This document shows positions 1 to 6,462 of a DNA stretch of 7,752 nucleotides, one piece after another (positions within the stretch are counted from its first letter, which is position 1; each line of letters opens with the position of its first letter). The position numbers were made by a program, and so were the translations under genes. Under the pieces are notes generated by a model, which was not told the origin of the DNA, made no database searches, and saw only the letters and a program-made list of their open reading frames with translations. Source of the stretch: Gammaproteobacteria bacterium (GTDB taxonomy: Bacteria > Pseudomonadota > Gammaproteobacteria > Pseudomonadales > Pseudohongiellaceae); the NCBI GenBank assembly GCA_016762975.1, contig JAESUV010000075.1:1370-9121 (forward strand), given 5' to 3'.

Positions 1-1129
1 CAACGGACTCGATATTCCCTCTCAATTCAGCGAGGGCGTCAGCAAAATTTAGATGTAAAACCTCCATCGGAATAACCATAGGCCGCTCGAAGAACCAACG
101 TACTTCTTCTGCAGCGACTCCTGCCTCGAGCAACATATCTCGCGCATCCCTATAACCGCGTATCGCCGTGCCTCTATCCGACAGCAACTGAAAATCGGAA
201 CGATAGATTTTTATCATCGCCTGCGCTTCGAGATCAGAATTTTCTTCGACGACATCCTGAATCTTATTGACCATCGAGTACGCGTCGCGAAGGTATTTAT
301 CGCCGATCGGCCTGCCTCTCTCAATAACGGGAATGACCGATGAATTTCCGAAGAATGATCTGGAGCTAAAACCATTGCGATTCTGGCTCTCGAGCCCAAA
401 AGTGCCCTCCCGACGAACGAGTCGATTTATCGATTCGGAACCGAGTCCCTTAGATGCATTTAAGAAACGTACAAGGTGATATTCGTTGTAGGCGACCTTA
501 TATAGCCAAGGCGCGGCCTCAATGCTGTCTTCACCGTAGCTGTCTTCAACGATGTCTTCTATTTCTTCGTACAAGTCACGAATCTTAAAGAAATTACGCA
601 CTTGTTCTCTGCGATCTTCGATTGTAATTCGACTAAACAACCAGTCGATCTGATCCTGAATGGAGTAGAGTAAAAGCTCTACATCCTCGCCATCGATGGC
701 AGTGCGAAGATGACGTATATGTTCAAGCTGATCAGAGACTTCTTTCCAATCACCCAACGCCAGCTGCGTAGTCATTATCGATTGCAACAGAGGAATCAAA
801 TCAGGATGCTCGAAACCCAGTTCGGTGCGCATCACTTGCAGCTGCCTGTTTTGCAACTTCCTTACCCGTTCGTAATCTTCGTCCTCAGTAAGCAGCTCGA
901 TCATACTCTCGAGGGGCTCAATCAGACTAGGATGATACGGACCGAATTCAAACTCCAGATCTTCGATCTGCAACGCGTAGGCCTCTAAGCGCGCGGTGCT
1001 GCCCAATGCGCTGCCAATTAGCAACCTATCTTCGGCGGCATGGCTGGAAAGAGCCCCAAAACACAGCAGCACAAATAGAGGTAAGCTATTGATAATATAC
1101 ACTATATTATTACTATTGCGCATAAGCAT
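1..1129 (-). CDS. Secreted TPR-like (kinesin-light-chain-type repeat) protein, C-terminus beyond window
   Basis: An open frame of 376 codons runs without a stop from an ATG at 1129 to the window edge, so the gene's 3' end is missing. I chose 1129 because an in-frame TAA lies upstream; a second Met two codons later (1123) is an equal alternative, and no clear Shine-Dalgarno is seen for either. Residues about 11-32 form a hydrophobic signal peptide ending in S-S-H-A-A; Cys23 is not in a proper lipobox, so cleavage by signal peptidase I is likelier than lipidation. Two G-x-x-H-P motifs (residues 63-67 and 105-109) are spaced 42 residues apart, the period of kinesin-light-chain-type TPRs, and a related segment begins near residue 198. 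The rest is helical and rich in Glu, Asp and Arg. It is probably a periplasmic scaffold or protein-interaction module. No enzyme motif is visible and the specific function is unknown. Confidence 0.85.
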   Translation of the reverse strand, partial: MLMRNSNNIVYIINSLPLFVLLCFGALSSHAAEDRLLIGSALGSTARLEAYALQIEDLEFEFGPYHPSLIEPLESMIELLTEDEDYERVRKLQNRQLQVMRTELGFEHPDLIPLLQSIMTTQLALGDWKEVSDQLEHIRHLRTAIDGEDVELLLYSIQDQIDWLFSRITIEDRREQVRNFFKIRDLYEEIEDIVEDSYGEDSIEAAPWLYKVAYNEYHLVRFLNASKGLGSESINRLVRREGTFGLESQNRNGFSSRSFFGNSSVIPVIERGRPIGDKYLRDAYSMVNKIQDVVEENSDLEAQAMIKIYRSDFQLLSDRGTAIRGYRDARDMLLEAGVAAEEVRWFFERPMVIPMEVLHLNFADALAELRGNIESV

Positions 1130-1239
1130 AGGAATAGCACGAAACTCAAAAAGTAGGGACTTCTCACATTAACTTGATCTCTGCCAATTGTCGATACACA
1201 CTATCGCGTACTCGTCATGGCAGTGAGTCAGTCTCCATC

Positions 1240-1995
1240 ATGAATCGCAGCATTCTATTTCTCACCTTCTTAACCACAATCTCGTCTTTGCGCGTGCACG
1301 CGCAAAGTGATCAGCCCGATCTCTATGACATCGGCGGAGAATTTGCCTTCGTACGCATTCAATACGACAGCTACTACAGTGGCGGTTTCTATGGCGGACC
1401 CTGGGCAACTGACTTCCCAGCTGCAGATGAAAACTTCCTGCGCGGCGTAGCTCGACTGTCCAATGTGCGAGTAATGGAAAAACCCATTGTACTGCGCTTC
1501 GACGATGATGAGATTTTCAACTACCCTTTCTTATACGCCTTGGAGATGGGACGCAACGGCGGCATATCCTTGTCTCCAGCGGAGATCGAGAACCTCAGAG
1601 AATATTTGCTGCGTGGCGGCTTCTTGCTAGTCGATGATTTCTGGGGAGAGCAGCAGTGGGATGCATTCTATCAAGACTTCTCCAAGTTATTTCCAGACCG
1701 CGAAATCATCGAACTGCACTCCAACCACGAAATCTACCGCACCTTCTACGACATCGATGGCCCACAGATGATACCAGGACGTGGTGGCAGGAGAGGCTCA
1801 GGACAAGCCGGGATCGACAACGCTAGCAATCACGCCATCCTTGATGATGACGGCCGCATCATGGTGCTCATCAATTGGAACTCAGACATGGGCGATGGCT
1901 GGGAGCATACCTTCGATCAGTGGTATCCTACGCGGTATTCGAATTCAGCGTATCAGCTAGGGATTAACTATCTGATTTATTCGCTTACTCATTAA
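1240..1995 (+). CDS. Exported DUF4159-domain protein
   Basis: The protein has 251 residues from the ATG at 1240. The frame stays open up to a TTG at 1174, but only the 1240 start puts a normal signal peptide at the N-terminus (residues 1-21, hydrophobic core then V-H-A before Q22). The mature part matches DUF4159 over its whole length as I recall the family: F-A-F-V-R-I near 35, D-F-P-A-A-D-E-N near 58, the F-N-Y-P-F-L-Y segment at 93-99, L-R-E-Y-L-L-R-G-G-F-L-L-V-D-D at 119-133, F-P-D at 151, and the C-terminal D-G-R-I, N-S-D-M-G-D-G-W-E (214-222) and L-G-I-N-Y signatures. DUF4159 proteins have a class-I-glutamine-amidotransferase-like fold but no established reaction. They are often found with BatA/VWA and MoxR-type genes; none of these is visible here. 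A PETase-like hydrolase follows 135 nt downstream on the same strand. Confidence 0.9.
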   Translation: MNRSILFLTFLTTISSLRVHAQSDQPDLYDIGGEFAFVRIQYDSYYSGGFYGGPWATDFPAADENFLRGVARLSNVRVMEKPIVLRFDDDEIFNYPFLYALEMGRNGGISLSPAEIENLREYLLRGGFLLVDDFWGEQQWDAFYQDFSKLFPDREIIELHSNHEIYRTFYDIDGPQMIPGRGGRRGSGQAGIDNASNHAILDDDGRIMVLINWNSDMGDGWEHTFDQWYPTRYSNSAYQLGINYLIYSLTH

Positions 1996-2118
1996 ACTGC
2001 AGGTCCAACCTTCGAATCGGCTACGCTGCATTGGAAGACTGGAGATAAGGCACCCTAGCATCAACTTTTCGCTAGCATTGCCATTCTGACATCCGTGCAC
2101 CACATCACTCTAGAATAG

Positions 2119-2123
2119 AAGGA
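2119..2123 (+). promoter_or_regulatory. Ribosome binding site of the PETase-like gene
   Basis: AAGGA lies 7 nt before the ATG at 2131. It is a good Shine-Dalgarno match and fixes the start of the hydrolase. Confidence 0.8.
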
Positions 2124-2130
2124 ATTAGAA

Positions 2131-3003
2131 ATGTCGATTAGAAACCGATCCCTGCTCGCCCTTACCCTGGTGCTCTCACTCTGGGCTACTGCTAGTGCTC
2201 AAGAGATCAGCAGAGAATCGCTGGGAAACCCTGGGCCTTATCAGGTTGCGTATTATTCAAGCTACCCGGCAGTACCGGAATTCAGTGCAGCAACTATTTA
2301 CTTTCCTGCCAATAAGGGAGAAGACTTCGCAGGCATTGCCATAGCGCCCGGATTCTTGGAGTCGCAGGAAAACATGAGCTGGTGGGGCAATCACCTAGCG
2401 TCTCATGGCTTCGCCGTACTAACTCTTGATACCAATGAGTTACGTGACGACCCGTCTCTACGCGCGGACGCGCTGATGGCTGCTATTGCAGTACTTCGAA
2501 ACGAGAGTGATCGCATGGGCGGAACATTGCGAGGTAAGATCATTAAGGACCGCATGGCGATCATGGGGCATTCCATGGGAGGCGGCGGTGCTTTACTTGC
2601 ATCAAACGAACACAGCGCTGAGCTAAAAGCTGTAATTCCTTTAACCCCCTGGCTACCGGATGGTGAGTTTGCTGCCATTTCAATTCCGACATTAGTCATT
2701 GCTGGCGAGATAGATCGTATCGCGCCAATTGTCGACCATGCCTTGCCTCATTTCGAAAGCCTTTCCGGAGACATTCCGAAAATGTATCTCGAAATCAAAG
2801 GCGGTAACCACTTCATCGCCAATACAGATACTGGTGATGATCGGCTCACACCGAATATCGATGTGCACGATCTGGTAGGCGGCATGGCTGTGGCTTGGTT
2901 AAAATTATTTGTCGATGGTGATGAGGATTATCGGGATCTGGTGTTTGGAGAAATGCCGGCAAGTGACAGCGAGAAACTGTCCAAATGGGAGTTTTCTAAG
3001 TAA
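2131..3003 (+). CDS. Secreted cutinase/PETase-like polyester hydrolase (alpha/beta hydrolase)
   Basis: This 290-residue protein has a Sec signal peptide (residues 1-23, ending A-T-A-S-A) and an alpha/beta-hydrolase domain that aligns by eye over nearly its full length with Ideonella sakaiensis PETase and cutinases. Conserved landmarks are G-P-Y near 35, I-A-P-G-F (71-75, oxyanion region), W-W-G-N-H-L-A-S-H-G-F (84-94), the nucleophile elbow G-H-S-M-G-G-G with Ser148, T-P-W with Trp174, catalytic Asp195 in E-I-D-R-I-A-P, and catalytic His227 in G-G-N-H-F. The likely reaction is hydrolysis of ester bonds in polyesters such as cutin-like polymers, and possibly aliphatic plastics or PET, outside the cytoplasm. 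PETase Trp159 and Ser238 correspond to His147 and Phe228, as in ordinary cutinases; PETase Tyr87 corresponds to Phe75. The protein has no cysteine, so it lacks both PETase disulfides, and the loop after the catalytic His is about 9 residues longer than in PETase. The actual substrate cannot be read from sequence. Confidence 0.9.
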   Translation: MSIRNRSLLALTLVLSLWATASAQEISRESLGNPGPYQVAYYSSYPAVPEFSAATIYFPANKGEDFAGIAIAPGFLESQENMSWWGNHLASHGFAVLTLDTNELRDDPSLRADALMAAIAVLRNESDRMGGTLRGKIIKDRMAIMGHSMGGGGALLASNEHSAELKAVIPLTPWLPDGEFAAISIPTLVIAGEIDRIAPIVDHALPHFESLSGDIPKMYLEIKGGNHFIANTDTGDDRLTPNIDVHDLVGGMAVAWLKLFVDGDEDYRDLVFGEMPASDSEKLSKWEFSK

Positions 3004-3008
3004 GGGGG

Positions 3009-3045
3009 TTAGTCCACGACAGTGCATAAACGCAAGGTGGACTGA
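3009..3045 (+). terminator. Imperfect hairpin, possible weak terminator or attenuator
   Basis: TTAGTCCAC (3009-3017) pairs with GTGGACTGA (3037-3045), nine pairs including one wobble, around a 19-nt loop. It starts 6 nt after the hydrolase stop and is followed by a short T-rich stretch (TTTTCCTT, 3053-3060). The long loop and weak T-tract make full termination doubtful; it may only reduce read-through into the LRR gene. Confidence 0.35.
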
Positions 3046-3077
3046 CTCTAGCTTTTCCTTATCAAGAGCAACAAAAA

Positions 3078-3083
3078 AGGAAG
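3078..3083 (+). promoter_or_regulatory. Ribosome binding site of the LRR gene
   Basis: AGGAAG sits 7 nt before the ATG at 3091 and supports that start. Confidence 0.75.
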
Positions 3084-3090
3084 CATTCGA

Positions 3091-4371
3091 ATGAAGCAGG
3101 TAACGGCATTGCGCTGGACGATAATTTTTCTAACACCCCTTGTTTCATTTTTCCTCAACGCACAATCGCCTACAACATTAACTCCCACAGAGCATTGTCG
3201 GGATCATTCTGCCGAGGCTATTGTTACATTCGCCGATCCCGATCTAGAAGAAGTAGTCAGAGCAGCACTTTCAATTGACGCACGCGAAGCACTTAGCTGC
3301 GCCCTTGCTGCTCAACTCACAGAACTTGTCGTTCCTACTGAAATTCAGCGGGTTGTATACGGTGGCACCCTACGCGCCTCACCTGACAAACCGTTTGAAA
3401 GTCTAGAGGGAATTCAAAACCTGAGCGAGCTCACCAGCCTCACTATTGTTAATCGGCTAATCACCAATATCGAGCCGATAAGCGAATTGACGGAGCTCAA
3501 TTTCCTCAGCCTTCACACCAATTGGATAAGTGACATTAGCCCGCTACGCGAACTAAGCAATCTAACTGCACTCATCATCAGCGAGAATCCTATCGCTGAC
3601 ATCAGCCCATTGGCTGGGCTGAAAAAACTCAGGAGGCTGCACGTACACGGCTTGTACCCTTACCAGTTGCAGCACTTTCTGGATTATGACGATGGCCGCG
3701 ACCCAAACGTTGTGTTTAACAGTATCAGCGACATCAGCGCACTCAGTGAACTTACCGAACTGAGACATCTCCGAATCCATCTGCAAAATATCTCTGACAT
3801 CCGTGCACTGAGCAGCCTCAGCAATCTTACTCACCTGCGCGTGTACGGTAATGAGATTGCGGACATCAGTGCACTGCAAGGCTTATCCAAGCTGCAACTG
3901 CTATGGATTCATGACAACGACATCACCGATATCGGTCCGTTAACGGAAATGACCGACATGATTCAGCTGGGCTTAACAGGAAATTCGATAAGCAACGTGG
4001 AAGCGTTACGAAACATGGAGAATGTCGAATTCCTGTTTCTCAGCAATAACCAAGTGACTGACATCAGCCCACTGCGCAATCTCCACAAACTTGCCGTGTT
4101 GCGGCTTGAGAACAACACCATCGTTGACGTCAGCGCGCTGAGCGCATTATCGAATATAAGAGAACTGGGGCTAGCTCACAACGAGGCTCTTTATGACGTC
4201 CAAGCGCTATTGGAAAATGGTGGTATAGCAGAAGGCGATGAGTTAGATCTAAGGTTTACCTATGTACCGTGCTCCGACATTAGCGCTTTCGAGAATAAAG
4301 GCGTGAGCATGCTGCGCATTACGGCGCTGAATGGCTCCTCCTGCGATGGCCGGCGGCTGGAAGATCCCTGA
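3091..4371 (+). CDS. Secreted internalin-like leucine-rich repeat protein
   Basis: The protein has 426 residues. Residues 1-24 form a signal peptide (hydrophobic core, then L-N-A before Q25). Residues about 46-105 resemble the N-terminal cap found before internalin/SDS22-type repeats (F-A-D-P-D-L-E-E-V-V-R-A-A-L). From residue 111 come 22-residue LRRs of the pattern L-x-x-L-x-x-L-x-L-x-x-N-x-I-x-D-I-x-x-L: ten units to residue 352 and a partial one after that. The fourth unit (177-220) carries an insertion of 22 residues rich in Tyr and Asp. Four cysteines (36, 70, 394, 418) flank the repeat array and could form cap disulfides. The C-terminus has no membrane anchor or sorting signal, so the protein is probably periplasmic or released. 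LRRs of this kind bind proteins or glycans; the partner is unknown. It follows the PETase-like gene by 87 nt. Confidence 0.92.
   Translation: MKQVTALRWTIIFLTPLVSFFLNAQSPTTLTPTEHCRDHSAEAIVTFADPDLEEVVRAALSIDAREALSCALAAQLTELVVPTEIQRVVYGGTLRASPDKPFESLEGIQNLSELTSLTIVNRLITNIEPISELTELNFLSLHTNWISDISPLRELSNLTALIISENPIADISPLAGLKKLRRLHVHGLYPYQLQHFLDYDDGRDPNVVFNSISDISALSELTELRHLRIHLQNISDIRALSSLSNLTHLRVYGNEIADISALQGLSKLQLLWIHDNDITDIGPLTEMTDMIQLGLTGNSISNVEALRNMENVEFLFLSNNQVTDISPLRNLHKLAVLRLENNTIVDVSALSALSNIRELGLAHNEALYDVQALLENGGIAEGDELDLRFTYVPCSDISAFENKGVSMLRITALNGSSCDGRRLEDP
3421..4215 (+). repeat. 66-bp coding repeat array (22-residue LRRs)
   Basis: Codons for the D-I-S/N-I-E position recur in strict 66-bp phase at 3466, 3532, 3598, then 3730, 3796, 3862, 3928, 3994, 4060 and 4126. 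Most copies contain GACATCAG or a close variant. The one skipped position (3664) is an insertion exactly one unit long. The copies have diverged at DNA level, so this is an old protein repeat and not a recent tandem duplication. Confidence 0.85.
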
Positions 4372-4434
4372 CATGGAACCCAGTTATCTTCACCCCATTA
4401 GTTCGTTTAGCCATAGAACACGCGCCATGTCAGG
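4367..4434. repeat. 10-bp inverted repeat across the LRR stop codon
   Basis: CCTGACATGG (4367-4376, containing the TGA stop) is matched perfectly by CCATGTCAGG (4425-4434), 48 nt away. There is no T-tract, so it is not a classical intrinsic terminator. A perfect 10-bp pair at this distance could arise by chance in a window of this size. Confidence 0.4.
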
Positions 4435-4470
4435 CGGCTTATTATCTAGGATCAATAACGGTGGAAAACC

Positions 4471-4884
4471 TTGAGCAAAGTAAATAAAGTTGAAATGGAA
4501 GAATTTTTATCCAGGGAATTCCCTCAAGCAAGTTTCCTACTTGAAAGTTTTGATGAAGACTCTGTGACTATTCGACGCAAAGTTGGTGTAGCAGATTTAC
4601 GTCCCGGCGGAACAGTATCTGGCCCAACAATGATGAGCCTTGCAGATTGCGCCATCTACGTTGCAATTCTCAGAGAAATTGGCCTAGTTGCACTGGCCGT
4701 AACTACAAGCCTGAACACCAACTTCCTACGAAAGCCTGTAGCTGACAAGGACATACTTGGCGTTTGTAAAATACTGAAACTTGGGAAAACATTAGCAGTT
4801 GGAGAAGTAACGATCTATTCCGAAGGCGATGACCGGCCTATCGCACACTCTGTAGGGACATACTCGATTCCGCCGAATAAATAG
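4471..4884 (+). CDS. PaaI-family hotdog-fold thioesterase
   Basis: This is a single hotdog domain of 137 residues (129 if translation starts at the internal ATG, 4495). I give the TTG at 4471 because a GGTGG-like site (4460-4464) lies 6 nt upstream and an in-frame TAA (4456) blocks further extension; the ATG at 4495 has no obvious Shine-Dalgarno, so the start is uncertain. Family marks are E-F-P-Q-A near 16, the central-helix segment R-P-G-G-T-V-S-G-P-T-M-M-S-L-A-D-C (44-60), A-V-T-T-S-L-N-T-N-F-L-R-K-P (76-89), and the C-terminal strands L-A-V-G-E-V and G-T-Y-S-I-P-P. The expected role is hydrolysis of an acyl-CoA thioester in the cytoplasm; Asp59 on the helix is the likely catalytic acid. 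The HGG motif of classical PaaI proteins is replaced by G-G-T-V-S-G. It converges with the LicD-PqqD gene and has no evident link to either neighbouring block. Confidence 0.88.
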   Translation: MSKVNKVEMEEFLSREFPQASFLLESFDEDSVTIRRKVGVADLRPGGTVSGPTMMSLADCAIYVAILREIGLVALAVTTSLNTNFLRKPVADKDILGVCKILKLGKTLAVGEVTIYSEGDDRPIAHSVGTYSIPPNK

Positions 4885-4926
4885 ACACTTAGTTAGAAAT
4901 CGAGCTGCCGAAATTTGATAGTTCTC

Positions 4927-4950
4927 TTCATCGAATCGATGAGTTAATTT
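4927..4950 (+). terminator. Weak hairpin between convergent genes
   Basis: The sequence around CATCGAATCGATG (4929-4941) can form a 7-pair stem with a 3-nt loop, followed by TTAATTT. It lies 42 nt after the thioesterase stop and could end that transcript. The opposite strand lacks a T-run. Confidence 0.35.
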
Positions 4951-4966
4951 TCCATACCCCCTAGCC

Positions 4967-5875
4967 TTATTGCTTTAATAGTCCATTTTGCACGGCGTTA
5001 TTCACAAATTCAATCACTGCCACTTCGGGCGCTGAAGACAGTTCAAATGTATCCTGAATAATACAAATTATCTCTCCAAGCGTGTTAGCACCCGTGCAGA
5101 GCTCAAGAATCAGAATCGCGGTCGAATTCAGGCGACTCTCTTCATCCATTGAGGGGCCGGAAACAAAAAAGAATTCACCTTCTTCGCGTATTTGGAGTTG
5201 TTCGGACTTATGAGGAAATTGTGGAATCTGTACCGGAGCAGTCACCGCACTACTACGCAAGAATTCGAATTCATCGTCAGCATTGTAACGGGGATACCAA
5301 GCATAATTAGCGTCAGGCTCCTGCCACTTCTCTCCGTAAAAAGCAGTTAACACATTCGCATAGCCAGTGGGTATCAAGAATGATTGCCCTCGAAGCTTGT
5401 GCGGTATCAAAGGAAGGGTATCGGCTTCTGACAGATCGCCTTTTATATCCGGGTAGTGGAAATATTGACCATCACGTACCCATGTAGTCCAGATATCCAA
5501 ATTGAACACCGCACCAGAGCCTGCCTCTGTTTCTGGCAAAACTCGAACATGAATCTGCCCTTTTGAATTTCTAGTCACGGCAAACTCATGCTCTTTCAGT
5601 ACCGCGACAATAAATTCGTGCTCTTCCAATATCTCGAAGTCCTTGTCCTTGCGAGAAAGATAGGCGAGGTCCACGTCGTTATCGAAGGCAATAAAGTCGT
5701 TCTGGCGAATTGCACCCAATAAGGTGCCCCAGGTGAGATAGAGCTGAATATTAAATTCTTTGAGGAATAATTGTTCGAGTGCCTTCATGGAGCTGACAAG
5801 CAGCTCCAACTGTTTCTCATCATAGTGGGAGAAAGCACTCTTTACTGGCTCTTCCAAATTTGAAACAGTACTCAC
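4967..5875 (-). CDS. LicD-type phospho-alcohol transferase fused to a C-terminal PqqD-like domain
   Basis: The protein has 302 residues from a GTG at 5875; an in-frame TGA two codons upstream excludes a longer form. An ATG at 5788 would remove part of the helix that normally precedes the LicD core, so GTG is preferred although no clear Shine-Dalgarno is seen. Residues about 20-200 are LicD-like: W-G-T-L-L-G-A-I-R (49-57), F-D-N-D-V-D-L (64-70, the D-D-D-I-D metal-binding motif with Asp65, Asp67, Asp69), N-L-D-I-W near 127, and Y-G-E-K-W-Q-E-P (180-187). LicD enzymes move phosphocholine or a similar phospho-alcohol from a CDP-linked donor to a glycan or other acceptor. Residues about 226-301 match the PqqD fold, the peptide-recognition domain of many RiPP enzymes: R-L-N-S-T-A, L-E-L-C-T-G, L-G-E-I-I, and a closing V-Q-N-G-L-L. 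The gene follows the small Tat/PEP-CTERM gene by 39 nt and is probably co-transcribed with it. Confidence 0.9.
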   Translation of the reverse strand: MSTVSNLEEPVKSAFSHYDEKQLELLVSSMKALEQLFLKEFNIQLYLTWGTLLGAIRQNDFIAFDNDVDLAYLSRKDKDFEILEEHEFIVAVLKEHEFAVTRNSKGQIHVRVLPETEAGSGAVFNLDIWTTWVRDGQYFHYPDIKGDLSEADTLPLIPHKLRGQSFLIPTGYANVLTAFYGEKWQEPDANYAWYPRYNADDEFEFLRSSAVTAPVQIPQFPHKSEQLQIREEGEFFFVSGPSMDEESRLNSTAILILELCTGANTLGEIICIIQDTFELSSAPEVAVIEFVNNAVQNGLLKQ

Positions 5876-5914
5876 AATTCAGAAGACTGGCATTGAAAAT
5901 CGATGATCCGATTC

Positions 5915-6214
5915 TCAGGTGGCGCTACGTTTTTTCTTATTTCGGGCTTGAAGTGCTATCGCTGCTAGGCCAAGACCAAGCAATCCTACCGCTGCCGGCT
6001 CAGGCACAGATGCTACGGTGCTACTAACTCCACCGCCTCCCACGGTGCTAGTAGCACCACCAGTGGTAGACGTTGCTTGGGCGTAGACCTTCCTTGCAGT
6101 CAATGTCTCAAGGCCAAGGGCCATGGGAACCGCGAAGACAGAAGTCTTCACCAACTTGCCCACAAACTCCCTTCTCGATTTATCCACTGAGGATAGTAGC
6201 TCTTTATTCTTCAT
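5915..6214 (-). CDS. Small Tat-signal, Ser/Thr/Gly-rich, PEP-CTERM protein
   Basis: The protein has 99 residues. The frame opens earlier with a TTG at 6268, but the ATG at 6214 has an AGGG site 8 nt upstream and places the Tat motif correctly, so I prefer it. Order of parts: a polar N-terminus; S-R-R-E-F-V-G-K (13-20), a twin-arginine motif; a hydrophobic stretch (about 24-38); a likely cleavage region Y-A-Q-A (44-47); a linker 47-69 with 11 Ser/Thr and 6 Gly; then V-P-E-P (70-73), a hydrophobic helix (74-88) and a basic tail R-N-K-K-K-R (91-96). The last three elements are a textbook PEP-CTERM sorting signal, recognised by exosortase. After removal of both ends only about 25 residues would remain. 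It has no catalytic domain. It is probably the substrate or carrier for the LicD-PqqD protein encoded just downstream; that link is inference. Confidence 0.87.
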   Translation of the reverse strand: MKNKELLSSVDKSRREFVGKLVKTSVFAVPMALGLETLTARKVYAQATSTTGGATSTVGGGGVSSTVASVPEPAAVGLLGLGLAAIALQARNKKKRSAT

Positions 6215-6222
6215 CTTGTCTG

Positions 6223-6226
6223 CCCT
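6223..6226 (-). promoter_or_regulatory. Ribosome binding site deciding the start of the PEP-CTERM gene
   Basis: Read on the minus strand, AGGG stands 8 nt before the ATG at 6214. The earlier TTG at 6268 has no comparable site, which favours the 99-residue form over the 117-residue form. Confidence 0.5.
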
Positions 6227-6351
6227 AGGTGGTTTTCCAATATTCGTTGCTGCTGTTCTTATGCTCAAGTCAAATAACTGTCGAGACTTACTCGAAAATA
6301 TTCACTCTCATTCAAGTCGCACACTAGCCAAAAGATCTCATTAGACACAGC

Positions 6352-6386
6352 CCCAAAAAAGCCGCAAGATACATACCCTTTTTGGG
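6352..6386. repeat. Inverted repeat CCCAAAAA/TTTTTGGG
   Basis: Perfect 8-bp arms (6352-6359 and 6379-6386) flank 19 nt. It sits near the middle of the divergent region and could be an operator or a leader hairpin for the leftward transcript; neither role is shown. Confidence 0.4.
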
Positions 6387-6462
6387 ACAGCATGGATTTT
6401 TCCTTTCATTTCCTGAGCTTACACTTGAGGATAGGATTTGCCTTGCTGCGCATAACCGAGTT

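Noticed and set aside
710..988. Rightward ORF opposite the TPR-like gene
   Set aside because: The minus-strand frame is open across the whole region with a signal peptide and repeat motifs; the plus-strand ORF has none.
1174..1239. Extended start (TTG 1174) for the DUF4159 gene
   Set aside because: It would put 22 polar residues before the signal peptide; the ATG at 1240 gives a standard one.
2055..2078. Direct repeat CTAGCAT, 17 bp apart
   Set aside because: Only 7 bp and without further structure; expected by chance in a region of this size.
2086..2116. CTGACA and TAGAAT as a sigma-70 promoter for the hydrolase
   Set aside because: The spacing is 19 nt and the transcript would begin at or inside the ribosome binding site.
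2403..2699. Leftward ORF inside the hydrolase gene
   Set aside because: Antisense to the catalytic core of a clear alpha/beta hydrolase; no domain or ribosome site.
3562..3879. Leftward ORF inside the LRR gene
   Set aside because: It is an antisense shadow of the 66-bp repeats; its repetitive Cys-Thr-Asp-Val pattern is only the complement of the LRR codons.
6215..6268. Longer form of the PEP-CTERM protein starting at TTG 6268
   Set aside because: No Shine-Dalgarno before the TTG; the ATG at 6214 has AGGG at good spacing and gives a normal Tat N-terminus.
6340..6372. Possible sigma-54 promoter on the minus strand upstream of the PEP-CTERM gene
   Set aside because: A GG-N10-GC spacing is present, but the surrounding bases miss most of the TGGCAC and TTGC consensus.
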